Assembly (NCBI RefSeq): GCF_009688965.1
Contig: NZ_AP021875.1
Location: forward strand, 3,968,001-4,032,000
Length of the DNA stretch: 64,000 nt
Direction: 5' to 3'
Source of the DNA: Desulfosarcina widdelii
GTDB taxonomy: Bacteria > Desulfobacterota > Desulfobacteria > Desulfobacterales > Desulfosarcinaceae
Shown here one piece after another: positions 1-8,054 of the stretch. Made by a program: the position numbers and the translations under genes. Each line of letters starts with the position of its first letter. The first letter of the stretch is position 1. The notes under the pieces were generated by a model. The model was not told the origin of the DNA. It did no database searches and saw only the letters and a list, made by a program, of their open reading frames with translations.

Positions 1-89
1 AAGGCGGCATTGTGCATCGCCGGGCTGAGGCTGTGGGCCACCGGATCGCCGATGACCGCATACAGGCATGTATTGGCGTCGATGGTCAT
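1..89 (-). CDS. aroE: shikimate dehydrogenase, N-terminal fragment (runs off window)
   Basis: Reads leftward out of the window from an ATG at 89, so only the first 29 codons are visible. The peptide carries the AroE N-terminal signature (YAVIGDPVAHSLSPAMHN), which forms the shikimate-binding SLSPxxHN motif. AroE reduces 3-dehydroshikimate to shikimate with NADPH in the common aromatic pathway. The ATG follows the pheA stop codon directly with no spacer, so the two genes are almost certainly co-transcribed and translationally coupled, and would share the leader-peptide control described upstream of pheA. Identification is firm despite the short length because the motif is so characteristic; the rest of the gene cannot be judged. 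Confidence 0.88.
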   Translation of the reverse strand, partial: MTIDANTCLYAVIGDPVAHSLSPAMHNAA

Positions 90-1202
90 TCAGACTCCCA
101 CACCAACCAGGGGATAGGACCCCAGGTTCTTCAGGTAAAGGGCATGCGGCCGAATCAGTTCGATGGCCTTCTTGATGACGCCGTCTTCCATATGCCCCTC
201 CAGATCGATAAAGAAAAAGTGGCTCCAGCTTTCGTGGCGCGTGGGCCGTGACTCTATCTTGACGAGGTTGATGCCGGCGTCGGTAATGGGCGCCAGGGCG
301 GCGGCCAGGGCGCCGGGCACATGGGCCAGGGCGAACATCAGCGACGTTTTATCCTTCCCCGAGGGGCGTACCGGCTCCTTGCCGATCACCAGAAAGCGCG
401 TCGGCGGACGGGAAAAATCCTCGATTTTGGACGCCGCCGCCTCCAGGCCGAAAATCGCGGCCGCCCCTCCGCCGGCAATGGCGGCCACCCCTTTCTGGCC
501 GGCCGCCTGTTCGACGGCAAAAGCGCTGGAACTGCATTCCTTCAACCGGGCCCCGGGAAGATATTGGTTCAACCAGTTGCGGCACTGGTTGAGGGCCTGG
601 GAGTGGGCGTACACGGTTTTGATGGCGCTGAGGCTGATCTCCTGGGCCAGCAGATCGTAGGATACCGGCTGGTAGCGCTCGGCGCAGATGCCCAGATCCG
701 ATTCGAAAAAAAGATCCAGGGTATGTCGAACGGAGCCCTCCACGGAATTCTCCACCGGCACGACCCCGTAGTCGCAGGCACCTTTTTCCACTTCGCTGAA
801 TATCTCGCGAATGCTGGGTTGGGGCACGTAGGTGACCGAGTAGCCGAAGTGGCTAGTCGCAGCCAGATGGGTGAAGGTGGCCTCGGGGCCCAGGTAAGCC
901 ACCCGCTGGGAGGCCTGGATGGCCCGCGCGGCGGCGATGATGTCAATGAAAATGTGGTGCAGGACGTTGGGGTTGAGCGGTCCCTTGTTCAGTCCGGTCA
1001 GGCGCCGTAGGATTTCGCTTTCGCGGGTACTGTCCACCACCCGGTTGCCGCTGTCCTTTTTCAGTTCCCCGATCCGTTTGGCCAGGTTGAGCCGCCGGTT
1101 GATCAGATCCAGGATCGTGTTGTCGATATGATCGATCTGATCGCGAATCTCGCAGATGTCGGTGGCCATGGTGCATGCCGCTGCATTCTCTTTGTCTTTC
1201 AT
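90..1202 (-). CDS. pheA: bifunctional chorismate mutase / prephenate dehydratase (P-protein)
   Basis: Makes phenylpyruvate from chorismate via prephenate, the committed branch to phenylalanine. The 371-aa protein shows the expected order: AroQ-type chorismate mutase helix bundle (about residues 10-95), prephenate dehydratase (about 100-285, with the catalytic TRF motif in PPTRFLVIG) and a C-terminal ACT domain (about 295-370) containing the ESRP motif that binds phenylalanine for feedback inhibition. The ATG at 1202 is preceded by AGGTGA at 11 nt; an in-frame GTG lies 15 nt further upstream. Length is normal for the family. aroE follows immediately. Upstream lies a leader peptide rich in Phe and Tyr codons with alternative hairpins, so expression is probably attenuated by charged tRNA as well as the enzyme being feedback-inhibited. 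Confidence 0.95.
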   Translation of the reverse strand: MKDKENAAACTMATDICEIRDQIDHIDNTILDLINRRLNLAKRIGELKKDSGNRVVDSTRESEILRRLTGLNKGPLNPNVLHHIFIDIIAAARAIQASQRVAYLGPEATFTHLAATSHFGYSVTYVPQPSIREIFSEVEKGACDYGVVPVENSVEGSVRHTLDLFFESDLGICAERYQPVSYDLLAQEISLSAIKTVYAHSQALNQCRNWLNQYLPGARLKECSSSAFAVEQAAGQKGVAAIAGGGAAAIFGLEAAASKIEDFSRPPTRFLVIGKEPVRPSGKDKTSLMFALAHVPGALAAALAPITDAGINLVKIESRPTRHESWSHFFFIDLEGHMEDGVIKKAIELIRPHALYLKNLGSYPLVGVGV

Positions 1203-1258
1203 GGTCGTTGCGGTCACCTTCTGTTACGTTCGTTTGGAAGCTGTCTGCTCAGAAAACA

Positions 1259-1289
1259 AAGGGCCGGGGAGATTTTCTCCACGGCCCTT
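1259..1289 (-). terminator. second terminator-like hairpin of the pheA leader
   Basis: On the minus strand AAGGGCCG, a mismatch and GGAGA pair with TCTCC and CGGCCCTT around an AAA loop, followed by TTTGTTTTC. It sits just after the first intrinsic terminator and before pheA. Its 5' arm contains GCCGTGG, the same heptamer as the 5' arm of the first terminator, so it can also pair with the first terminator's 3' arm. Read as a second, mutually exclusive attenuation hairpin; this role is inference from base pairing. Confidence 0.65.
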
Positions 1290-1294
1290 GAAGC

Positions 1295-1331
1295 AAAAAA
1301 GCCGTGGGTTTTTTTGGTCTGCCCACGGCTT
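1295..1331 (-). terminator. intrinsic terminator (attenuator) of the pheA leader
   Basis: Minus-strand AAGCCGTGGG pairs perfectly with CCCACGGCTT and runs into a T tract (TTTTTT), a textbook rho-independent terminator placed between a Phe/Tyr-rich leader peptide and pheA. The segment GGGCAGACC (1316-1324), overlapping the top of the 5' arm, is complementary to GGTCTGCCC inside the leader coding sequence (1371-1379), providing a competing antiterminator. Confidence 0.82.
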
Positions 1332-1358
1332 GGTTTGTCTGTTTGTGTTTCGGAACAG

Positions 1359-1433
1359 TCAGCGCGCGCCGGGCAGACCCTCGCTAAAAAAGTAATAAAA
1401 GTAAAAAAATCGCCCGGTGGTAAAACGCTGCAT
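1359..1433 (-). CDS. pheL: Phe/Tyr-rich leader peptide controlling pheA
   Basis: A 24-codon ORF with an AAAGGA-type ribosome binding site (around 1441-1446) starts at ATG 1433 and ends in TGA at 1359-1361. Its middle encodes FFYFYYFF: 6 Phe and 3 Tyr in the whole peptide, far above chance. Immediately downstream are an antiterminator/terminator pair and then pheA. This is the arrangement of amino-acid biosynthetic attenuators: stalling at Phe or Tyr codons when charged tRNA is scarce would leave the downstream leader RNA free to form the antiterminator, while translation to the stop codon covers GGTCTGCCC and lets the terminator form. Mixed Phe and Tyr codons suggest it senses both aromatic tRNAs. 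It is too short for ordinary gene calling. Confidence 0.82.
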   Translation of the reverse strand: MQRFTTGRFFYFYYFFSEGLPGAR

Positions 1434-1467
1434 TGTGTTAATCCTTTTCAATCAAAAAAGTAGAAAA

Positions 1468-1496
1468 GAAATACAGGGCCAATAACGGTCTGTCAA
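1468..1496 (-). promoter_or_regulatory. sigma-70-type promoter of the pheL-pheA-aroE transcript
   Basis: Minus strand carries a perfect TTGACA (1496-1491), 17-nt spacer and TATTTC (1473-1468), about 35 nt upstream of the leader peptide start. The -10 is weak (3/6) but spacing and position fit a start near 1461. Confidence 0.6.
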
Positions 1497-1575
1497 GCTT
1501 TTTCAAAATGGGCCGTTTTGCGACGATTCTCCATTTCATCGAAACGATAGGTGAAAAATTTGTTGCTGCTGTTGA

Positions 1576-3105
1576 TCATCGAGTGTCCTGTTCCGGCCTC
1601 CTGCCCGGTAAAAACAACCCGAACAACAGGCATATCCCCGAAGCGGCCAACGCCATCCAGAAAACGTCGATTACGCAACGACCGATGGCCTGATGCAGGG
1701 CGGCCTGAACGCCGGGGAGCAGTTGCTGCTGAACATCCGGGCGGAAGAAATTCTCGAAATTCTGCCGGATCTGGTCCATGACCGCCAGCGGTATGCTTCC
1801 CTTGAGAGAAGCGGCGTTCAGGGCGTCGGCCACCTGTGAAAATCGGGCGGTAACCAGGCTGCCGCAGATACCGATGGATATGGTTCCTCCGAGGGTGCGG
1901 GTAAATTGGTGAGAGGAGGTGGCTACGCCCAGGTCTTTTTTGGCCACGGCGTTTTGGACGATCAGCAAGGTGGCGATGGAGGTGAAGCCCATCCCCATCC
2001 CGGCCAGTCCCATTGCCAAAGCGCAGGTCCACAGGCTCGTGGCGGCCGAGAACCGGACGGCCATGATACAGCCGATCAGCAGAATGACGCCGCCGACCAG
2101 AGCAAAAGGCTTTTCTCCCCAGCGGTTGGCCCGGCGGCCGCAGAACAGGGCGCCGGCGGACCATCCGAAACTGAGAAACATCATGACGATGCCAAGTTGC
2201 GCCGGGGTCTGTCCCAGAGCACCCTGAATAAACAGCGGACTGAAGGCGGACAGGGAAAAGATCGCCACACTGCTGAAAAAGACCAGGCTGTTGCCGGTGG
2301 AAAAGCCTCGCAGCCGGAAAAAATCGAAGCACAGGATGGGTTCGCGGCTGCGTTTCTCGGCCAGGTAAAATCCTGCGGTTGAAAGGGCAAAAAAGGTAAA
2401 TAGCCCCACAATCGGCAGAGATGTCCAGGCGTACTGCCGGCCCCCCAGCAAAAAAGCCGTCAAAAGGGATAAAATGGCTATCGTCAGGGTGAAAATGCCG
2501 GCATAATCGATCTCCACCGTCTGACTTTTTTGGCGGGTTTCCGTCAGAAAAAACCAGATGCCAGCCAGGGAAAGCATCCCGATGGGAAGGTTGATGTAAA
2601 AAATCCATCGCCAGGAAACCCAACTGACGATGAATCCGCCCAAAGAGGGTCCCAGCACACTGGCCAGCCCCCAAACGAAGCTGGCATAGGACATCATGCG
2701 CCCCCGGTGCTCCGACTCGGAAATATCCGCCAGAACGATGTATACCAGGGCGAAGTTGCCGCCGGCACCGATGCCCTGCACCGCACGAAAAACGGTAAGG
2801 GTCGTCATGCTCCGGGACATGCCTGCCAGAACCGAGCCCGCCAGGAAAATGAGGATGGAAATCAGGTAAAGGGTGCGATTGGGAAACAGGTCGGCCAGCT
2901 TGCCGAAGACCGGTAGGGCCACGGTGCGGCTGAGCAAATAGGTGGAAAAAACCCAACTGTACAGGTGCAGTCCACCCAGATCGGCCACGATGGAGGGCAT
3001 CGCCGCACTCATGATCAGGGTGTCCAGGGCCGCCAGAAACAGGGCCAGCAGTGTGGCCGCGATCAGCAGCAGGCGTCGTCTGGGGGAAAGCAGCGGCGGT
3101 GGCAT
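1576..3105 (-). CDS. MFS drug:H+ antiporter, DHA2 (14-TM) type
   Basis: A 509-aa polytopic inner-membrane protein of the major facilitator superfamily. About 14 hydrophobic segments are visible. The N-terminal region has the DHA2 motif DTLIMSAAMPSI and the loop 2-3 motif GKLADLFPNR, and motif C-like glycines follow (GLASVLGPSLGGFI). Such proteins usually export lipophilic or cationic compounds with proton influx; the substrate cannot be told. Start ATG 3105 has AAAGGA at 5 nt; the open frame extends 29 codons further upstream without a better site. It stands alone on the minus strand, upstream of (but separated by its own promoter from) the pheA transcript. Confidence 0.85.
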   Translation of the reverse strand: MPPPLLSPRRRLLLIAATLLALFLAALDTLIMSAAMPSIVADLGGLHLYSWVFSTYLLSRTVALPVFGKLADLFPNRTLYLISILIFLAGSVLAGMSRSMTTLTVFRAVQGIGAGGNFALVYIVLADISESEHRGRMMSYASFVWGLASVLGPSLGGFIVSWVSWRWIFYINLPIGMLSLAGIWFFLTETRQKSQTVEIDYAGIFTLTIAILSLLTAFLLGGRQYAWTSLPIVGLFTFFALSTAGFYLAEKRSREPILCFDFFRLRGFSTGNSLVFFSSVAIFSLSAFSPLFIQGALGQTPAQLGIVMMFLSFGWSAGALFCGRRANRWGEKPFALVGGVILLIGCIMAVRFSAATSLWTCALAMGLAGMGMGFTSIATLLIVQNAVAKKDLGVATSSHQFTRTLGGTISIGICGSLVTARFSQVADALNAASLKGSIPLAVMDQIRQNFENFFRPDVQQQLLPGVQAALHQAIGRCVIDVFWMALAASGICLLFGLFLPGRRPEQDTR

Positions 3106-3332
3106 GAAGTCCTTTCGTCGATCATGGGCCGGAGGAAAGACAAATCCGGCCAACACGATACAGCGGTCGCCGACGCAATTCAAGGGTCGCATACCCGGTT
3201 AAGGCGTGCTGTAGCCAAATCCGATGATATTTGGTAGAACTTCAACAATGAAAATGAATCGAGGCCTTACGGGTAGGAATATTCACCCCTTTGAGCCTCA
3301 GGGATCACCGAATACCGAATAGCGATGCCAGC

Positions 3333-4499
3333 ATGCATGCGCCATCATTAGAGACAGTTGTCAACGACCTCGGCAAACAGCCGAAAACCGTTCCCGGCTA
3401 TCTCTTGGCCGGTGCTCTGTTACACATTGTCACAACCGTCGAATTGATCCTCTTCCTCGCCATGGCCGGCATCGACCCCCACCCCGTAAAGGGTCCGGCG
3501 CTGATCCTGCTCGGCGTTGCAATCCTGTTCACCCAGTTGGATGCACGCTCCCGTTTTCAGGAATACAAGCGCGTCAGGGACCAACTGATTCGCTATGGTC
3601 CGGATCGACGGATATTTCTATCGATTGCCGCATCCCGCTGCCAGCGCAATGCAGGATTGGCCGCCGCCAGACAGCTGGGCCATGAAACCGCCTGCCGACG
3701 GATTTTCTTCGCCATGGGGTATCGCTGGTACCACCTGCTTCCCGATTTCGTCTTGCGTCATCCGGGATATCTGCTCTCCCCCGTCTTTTTGCGAAAAACG
3801 TTCTTCCTGCCCGCCTACACCAGCAGCTTTCCCCCAATCGCAGGAATGGGGATGATGCAATTGAAACATTTACTCAGGCTGGTGCTGCTCATCGCCGCGG
3901 GACTGATGGCCGAGAACGCCCTGGCCTACGAAGAAGTCGAGGACCTCGTGGACATCTTAGCCACCGATGACGCATTCATCGCCATAGTGGACGGTCGGCG
4001 CAATTTCGAAGAAGATCGGCGCTCCGGTGAAACCATCGCCTGGCAGGGGGCCAAAGGCGAGGTGGGCGCGTTTCTGACCAATGATCGGATTCTGGGCATC
4101 TCGATAACATCCGGACAGTGGAATACGCGCTATCTCAAGATCAACGAAAAAAATGTCGCCCCGCAGGTGCTCCTGGCCAAGCATCTGGTGGTCATGTTCA
4201 GCAACCAACGCATCCTGGGCTTCGGCACCCACACCGGCGGATTTTTCCAGGAACGGCTGCCGCTCGGAGAACCGGTCATCGCCAGCGCTGCCGAAGGACA
4301 AGTCGCCGCCGTGGTTACCGCTGACCGGGCCTTCGGTTTGTCCACTTTTCGTCGCGGGGCGGCTGAAATCCGATTCCAGATTAGGGAGCAATTTAAATCT
4401 GTCCGTGCCACCTACAGCAAAATTTCTCTGCGCACTTCCCTGCGGCTGATCACCTTTACGGCGGGGGATGCGGTCTGGCGGGACATCGATCTGGACTAG
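3333..4499 (+). CDS. unknown two-part protein: membrane N-half, exported beta-rich C-half
   Basis: Not recognised. Residues about 20-75 hold two hydrophobic segments (GYLLAGALLHIVTTVELILFL and PALILLGVAILF), followed by a Cys/Arg-rich stretch ending in LLSPVFLRKTFFLPAY. In the same frame at 3852/3855 a second ATG pair occurs, preceded by AGGA at 6 nt, and starts what looks like a classic signal peptide (MQLKHLLRLVLLIAAG, cleavage-like ALA-Y) leading to about 190 residues of repeated LTNDRILGISI / FSNQRILGFGT / VTADRAFGLST strands resembling propeller blades. It may be one fusion or two genes joined by loss of a stop. The start is uncertain: ATG 3333 has no clear SD, and an in-frame TTG lies at 3291. 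Confidence 0.6.
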   Translation: MHAPSLETVVNDLGKQPKTVPGYLLAGALLHIVTTVELILFLAMAGIDPHPVKGPALILLGVAILFTQLDARSRFQEYKRVRDQLIRYGPDRRIFLSIAASRCQRNAGLAAARQLGHETACRRIFFAMGYRWYHLLPDFVLRHPGYLLSPVFLRKTFFLPAYTSSFPPIAGMGMMQLKHLLRLVLLIAAGLMAENALAYEEVEDLVDILATDDAFIAIVDGRRNFEEDRRSGETIAWQGAKGEVGAFLTNDRILGISITSGQWNTRYLKINEKNVAPQVLLAKHLVVMFSNQRILGFGTHTGGFFQERLPLGEPVIASAAEGQVAAVVTADRAFGLSTFRRGAAEIRFQIREQFKSVRATYSKISLRTSLRLITFTAGDAVWRDIDLD

Positions 4500-4654
4500 C
4501 CGCAGCATGGATAGCGACCTTGCTCGGGTCCAATCCATTGGTTTACAATCGCTGGGGGAATGACAAAGCCTTTACTTTAACTAAAGTCTCGAGTTGATCC
4601 GTGTCCCCTGACCGCCAGGTAGAACAAAATGGACGCACCAACTGGAATGGAAAA

Positions 4655-5311
4655 ATGAGCACACCGTTTACCGATCCCTTTACGGCCCCCCAGTACCATC
4701 AGGCCGCCCTGATTACCGTCGATGTACAAAACGACACCCTCGACGGCGCACCCTTCGAGGTCCCCGGTACGACGGCTATCCTGCCGGCAATCGAACGCCT
4801 GTGCCGATCCTTTCGCGATGCCGGGCGGCCCATCGTGCATGTAATGCGCATCTACACACCGGACGGCGAGGATGCCGACCGCTGCCGCAGAAGCATCCTG
4901 CGGGACGGCCAATCACTTTTTCTGAAAGGCTCGGAGGGTCGCCGCCCCGCCGATGCCCTGCTGCCCGATAGGGATATCCTCATCGACGACGACCTGTTGA
5001 TGGCGGGCAAGATTCAGAAGGTCGGTCCGGAAGAGGTTCTAATCTTTAAGCCCCGCTGGGGTTCCTTCCACCGGACGCCCCTCGAGGACCATCTGAAAGA
5101 AAAGAGCGTATCGACCCTGGTGTTCTGTGGCTGCAACTATCCCAATTGCCCCCGGACCTCCATCTACCAGGCCAGCGAGCACGATTATCGCATCACCGTC
5201 GTGGTGGATGCCATGTCCGGAATCCAGGCCAGGGATATCGACGAACTGAAAAATATCGGCGTCAACTGCGCCGCTGTTGAGGATATCTGTGAATTATTGA
5301 TGGAATCGTAA
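4655..5311 (+). CDS. isochorismatase-family cysteine hydrolase
   Basis: A 218-aa alpha/beta hydrolase of the isochorismatase/nicotinamidase superfamily. The first strand gives the catalytic Asp region (ALITVDVQNDTLDG), the central Lys lies in IFKPRWGSFHRTPLE, and the nucleophile region reads LVFCGCNYPNCPRTSIYQA, with the Cys following the usual strand. The ending (HDYRITVVVDAMSG) is also typical. Substrate is not evident: members cleave nicotinamide, isochorismate, biuret, ureidoacrylate and others. ATG 4655 was chosen because residues before it are atypical and a GGAAAA precedes it. A second, different member (PncA) lies at 43.2 kb. No operon partner: a repeat and a 2-hydroxyacid dehydrogenase follow after 155 nt. 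Confidence 0.82.
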   Translation: MSTPFTDPFTAPQYHQAALITVDVQNDTLDGAPFEVPGTTAILPAIERLCRSFRDAGRPIVHVMRIYTPDGEDADRCRRSILRDGQSLFLKGSEGRRPADALLPDRDILIDDDLLMAGKIQKVGPEEVLIFKPRWGSFHRTPLEDHLKEKSVSTLVFCGCNYPNCPRTSIYQASEHDYRITVVVDAMSGIQARDIDELKNIGVNCAAVEDICELLMES

Positions 5312-5324
5312 AAAGTCTCAGGCT

Positions 5325-5396
5325 CGTCATGCCGGACTTGATCCGGTATCCAGAACATGTTGAAAGGACTGGATTCCGGCTTACGCCGGAATGACG
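5325..5396. repeat. dispersed palindromic repeat, family A (copy 1)
   Basis: CGTCATGCCGGACTTGATCC at the left and the pattern GGATTCCGG...CCGGAATGACG at the right form a roughly 72-bp imperfect palindrome. Related copies are at 7257-7319, 16048-16134 and 40636-40708. All four are intergenic. Confidence 0.8.
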
Positions 5397-5466
5397 CCAA
5401 CTTGGTATTTTCCGACTTTTTGCGGGTCCATTGATTATGGGACCGTGAAAATAAGGGAGCCGCATC

Positions 5467-6417
5467 GTGAACATTCTGTTTGCCGCACCGGAGAACGCCT
5501 GGGGCGGATTCCTGGGAATCGTGAAAGAACAGTTGCCGAACCATCAATTTACCGCCACTGGCGGTTTTCATGTGGACAGCCTGGCCAGCGTGGATGTTCT
5601 GATTCCCACCATGTGCCCGATTACCCGGGATGTGTTAGCAGACGCCAACCGGCTAAAACTGATTCAGCAGTGCGGGTCCGGTCTGGAGGGGGTCGACATC
5701 GCTGCCGCTGCGGAAAAGGATATTTTCGTGGCCAATGTCCCCACGGGCAGTTCCGGCAACGCCGACTCCGTGGCCGAGTTGGGGGTTTACCTGATGATCG
5801 GTCTTCACCGGGACGTCCGCAAAATGGAACAGAGCATGCGGTCGCGAAAAATGGGGCAGCCCCAGGGCAGGGCTCTGGGTGGAAAAACCGTCGGCATCGT
5901 CGGACTCGGCGGTATCGGCCAGGCATTGATTCAGCGCCTGCAAGGATTTGGCGTGCGCATCATCGGCATCAAGCGCCATGAACCGCAGGCCGCTAAAACC
6001 GCCCTGGGACTGGACTGGGTCGGGGATGCCGGACAGCTTCCGGAAATGCTGGCTCAATCGGACATTGTCTTTCTCTGCCTGCCCGTCACATCCGAAAGCA
6101 GCGGCCTGATGAACCGGCAGACCCTGGCCTGCATGAAGCCCGGCGCCTATCTCATTAATCTGTCCCGCGGCGGCCTGGTGGAACGCGACGCCCTCGAATG
6201 GGCACTGACCTCAGGCACGATTGCCGGAGCCGGTCTGGATGTCTTCTGGGAAGAACCGCCGGACCCGGACGACCCGATCTTTGACTTGAATGTGCTGGCC
6301 ACTCCGCATATCGGCGGTTCCACGGATCTTTCCATGCAGGGCATTGTAGCCGGTGTGGTCGAAAATATCCGGCGTTTGGAAGCCGGACAGGCGCCGTTGA
6401 ACTGCGCAAAGCCTTAG
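5467..6417 (+). CDS. D-isomer-specific 2-hydroxyacid dehydrogenase
   Basis: A 316-aa NAD(P)-dependent oxidoreductase of the phosphoglycerate/D-lactate dehydrogenase family, interconverting a 2-keto acid and a D-2-hydroxy acid in the cytoplasm. The Rossmann glycine motif is GIVGLGGIGQALIQRL (about residues 142-157); the catalytic Arg lies in NLSRGGLVERDAL, the Glu in FWEEPPDPDDP and the His in TPHIGGSTD, so all three catalytic residues are present. It has no C-terminal ACT domain, so it is not a classical long SerA. Start is GTG 5467 with AGGGAG 8 nt upstream. Substrate unknown. It is monocistronic, between a repeat and an AT-rich accessory patch. Confidence 0.88.
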   Translation: MNILFAAPENAWGGFLGIVKEQLPNHQFTATGGFHVDSLASVDVLIPTMCPITRDVLADANRLKLIQQCGSGLEGVDIAAAAEKDIFVANVPTGSSGNADSVAELGVYLMIGLHRDVRKMEQSMRSRKMGQPQGRALGGKTVGIVGLGGIGQALIQRLQGFGVRIIGIKRHEPQAAKTALGLDWVGDAGQLPEMLAQSDIVFLCLPVTSESSGLMNRQTLACMKPGAYLINLSRGGLVERDALEWALTSGTIAGAGLDVFWEEPPDPDDPIFDLNVLATPHIGGSTDLSMQGIVAGVVENIRRLEAGQAPLNCAKP

Positions 6418-6554
6418 GCATTGTATATCTATACCCTCTAACCAACTTTGATTCCGCATAGTTTCCGCAGAAAAACTGTGTTGCCTGTACAAAAGGATTC
6501 TGATTTGAGTATATTTCAAAAACAAAAAAGTGGGAAGTTTTCCATTTTATAAAC

Positions 6555-7160
6555 GTGATACGTAGAAAATTTTGCACTTATCAGCACTGTTATCTTTCAA
6601 AGGAAACTCCATGGAAGAAAGAGAAATTATTACGCAGGGTGGCATTGAAATGTGCTGATTTCGCCCGGCAGCTTTCCTATCACAGGGCCTTAAAAAAACA
6701 AGTTCAAGGATGCAAACAAAACTTTTGGATATGTATGTTCAACAATACCATAGAGTTATCTGTGCTCGATTGGTTCCACCTTTTCGGGTACCACAACGAT
6801 GATCTTCACTGGAAGCGAGTGGTTTTGGATATCGAGGGTTTCCGCCAAGCACTTTTTACACATATGAAGATGACCGAAGACGAATGGATAGGCTATAGAG
6901 AGACGGTTAAGAATTACAGGGATAAGGATGTTGCACATATTGAAGTCAGACCCGTTAGCAATGTGCCTGAAATGCAAAACGCTTTACGTGCCACATCGTT
7001 TTACTACTCGGTTGTCCTTAAAGAGCTTTCGGGGTACCAAGACTATAGTATGTGGCCAAAGGCTCTAAGGGAATACTATCAAAGCAGCTTGATTCAGAGC
7101 CGCGAGTTTTCCGAACTGGCATTCAATGCAACAAGAAACATATCTGAGAAGGTGTACTGA
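6555..7160 (+). CDS. HEPN-like protein of an accessory patch
   Basis: About 200 aa, clearly lower GC than flanking genes. Not identified with certainty. The central segment VLDWFHLFG...DLHWKRVV, then RETVKNYRDKDVAHIEVRP, resembles HEPN proteins of the AbiU2-like type, in which an RX4-6H motif (here R-DKDVA-H) forms the RNase site. If so it would be an RNA-cleaving toxin or defence effector; this is inference from pattern only. Start is uncertain (GTG 6555 without a good SD; other in-frame starts possible). It precedes, after a family A repeat, a nucleotidyltransferase gene, and HEPN/nucleotidyltransferase pairs are a known toxin-antitoxin arrangement, although here they are separated by about 220 nt. 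Confidence 0.55.
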   Translation: MIRRKFCTYQHCYLSKETPWKKEKLLRRVALKCADFARQLSYHRALKKQVQGCKQNFWICMFNNTIELSVLDWFHLFGYHNDDLHWKRVVLDIEGFRQALFTHMKMTEDEWIGYRETVKNYRDKDVAHIEVRPVSNVPEMQNALRATSFYYSVVLKELSGYQDYSMWPKALREYYQSSLIQSREFSELAFNATRNISEKVY

Positions 7161-7256
7161 AGATAACTACGGCCTGCTAAGGACTCGGTTCCCACGCCGC
7201 ACAGGCCGGTCGTCGTTCAGGTTCTATTATTGTGGCAACATAAAAAACCAATATTT

Positions 7257-7319
7257 GTCATTCCGGCGGAAGCCGGAAACCAGGAAAAGTCTGGATGCCG
7301 GATCAAGTTTGGCATGACG
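7257..7319. repeat. dispersed palindromic repeat, family A (copy 2)
   Basis: GTCATTCCGGCGGAAGCCGG at the left and GGATGCCGGATCAAGTTTGG, then CATGACG, at the right; inverted relative to copy 1. Lies between the HEPN-like gene and the nucleotidyltransferase cluster. Confidence 0.78.
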
Positions 7320-7381
7320 GAGTTGGTGTCTTTACTTGCCGGAGTGATAATAAAAACCCGTTTCCAAGGGGACATCTGGTC

Positions 7382-7594
7382 ATGGCAATCGATGAAACTG
7401 ACAAGAATTCGCAAGTTGTAGACAAAGGGTTGGTGACAATGTTTCTCAAGATGTCTCCCGAAGAACGTTTACTGGCCAATGATAACGCTGCACGAACCAT
7501 TCAGGAGTTAAGGGATGCCTACAAGCAGGGAAGGAATGCCGACCGGTATGGATTTAAGCGCCGTACTCGAGGGACTGATAAAAGCCGATGTTAA
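7382..7594 (+). CDS. small protein overlapping the nucleotidyltransferase gene
   Basis: A 70-aa basic protein starting at ATG 7382 with AAGGGGA 9 nt upstream. Its middle (FLKMSPEERLLANDNAARTIQELRDAYKQ) is predicted helical and charged. It overlaps the nucleotidyltransferase start by about 80 nt in another frame, which suggests coupled translation. Small proteins with this MSPEERL...NDxxxRTIxELR look are, to my recollection, often encoded just before nucleotidyltransferases of toxin-antitoxin type, but no function can be assigned from sequence alone. Confidence 0.5.
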   Translation: MAIDETDKNSQVVDKGLVTMFLKMSPEERLLANDNAARTIQELRDAYKQGRNADRYGFKRRTRGTDKSRC

Positions 7595-8054
7595 TTTTAT
7601 CCTGGTTGGCGGTCTTGCCGCCGTTGTGCAGGGCGCACCTGTAACCACATTGGATGTTGACATCGTTCACCAAAGGTCATCAGAAAATATCGGAAAATTG
7701 CTTTCATTTCTCAAGTCAGTTGACTCTTTTCATCGTCGCCCGGATGATAAAAAGATTGAGCCGACGAAAGAAGACCTTTCAGGAAAAAGTCATGCTCTTT
7801 TTTCCACGCGCTTCGGCCCGCTTGACGTTCTTGCCGTTATCGAAGAAGGGAAAACCTATGATCATTTGATAGAACACACGGTGGATGTCACATTTAGAGG
7901 AAACACTATAAAAGTCCTCGATCTTGAAACAATAATCGAACTAAAAAAGACCTCAAAAGACCCAAAAGACAAACAGCGGTTGCCTGTTCTTGAAGAAACG
8001 CTGCGACAACTTCAAAAAACAACTGGAAACGAACATGATCAATCTAACCAATAA
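7515..8054 (+). CDS. MNT/AbiEii-like nucleotidyltransferase
   Basis: About 179 aa. The N-terminal half has the nucleotidyltransferase signature: FILVGGLAAVVQGAP (GG motif binding the nucleotide) followed by TTLDVDIVHQ (D-x-D metal ligands), and later FGPLDVLAVIEEG supplies the third acidic position. The C-terminus (VLDLETIIELKKTSKDPKDKQ RLPVLEE) has the usual K-x2-K-x2-D-x2-D helix of this superfamily. Family members transfer AMP to proteins or tRNA and serve as toxins or antitoxins in HEPN-MNT and AbiE systems. ATG 7515 has GGAG at 7 nt; ATG 7548 is an alternative. It overlaps its neighbours on both sides, indicating one translational unit. Confidence 0.72.
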   Translation: MPTSREGMPTGMDLSAVLEGLIKADVNFILVGGLAAVVQGAPVTTLDVDIVHQRSSENIGKLLSFLKSVDSFHRRPDDKKIEPTKEDLSGKSHALFSTRFGPLDVLAVIEEGKTYDHLIEHTVDVTFRGNTIKVLDLETIIELKKTSKDPKDKQRLPVLEETLRQLQKTTGNEHDQSNQ

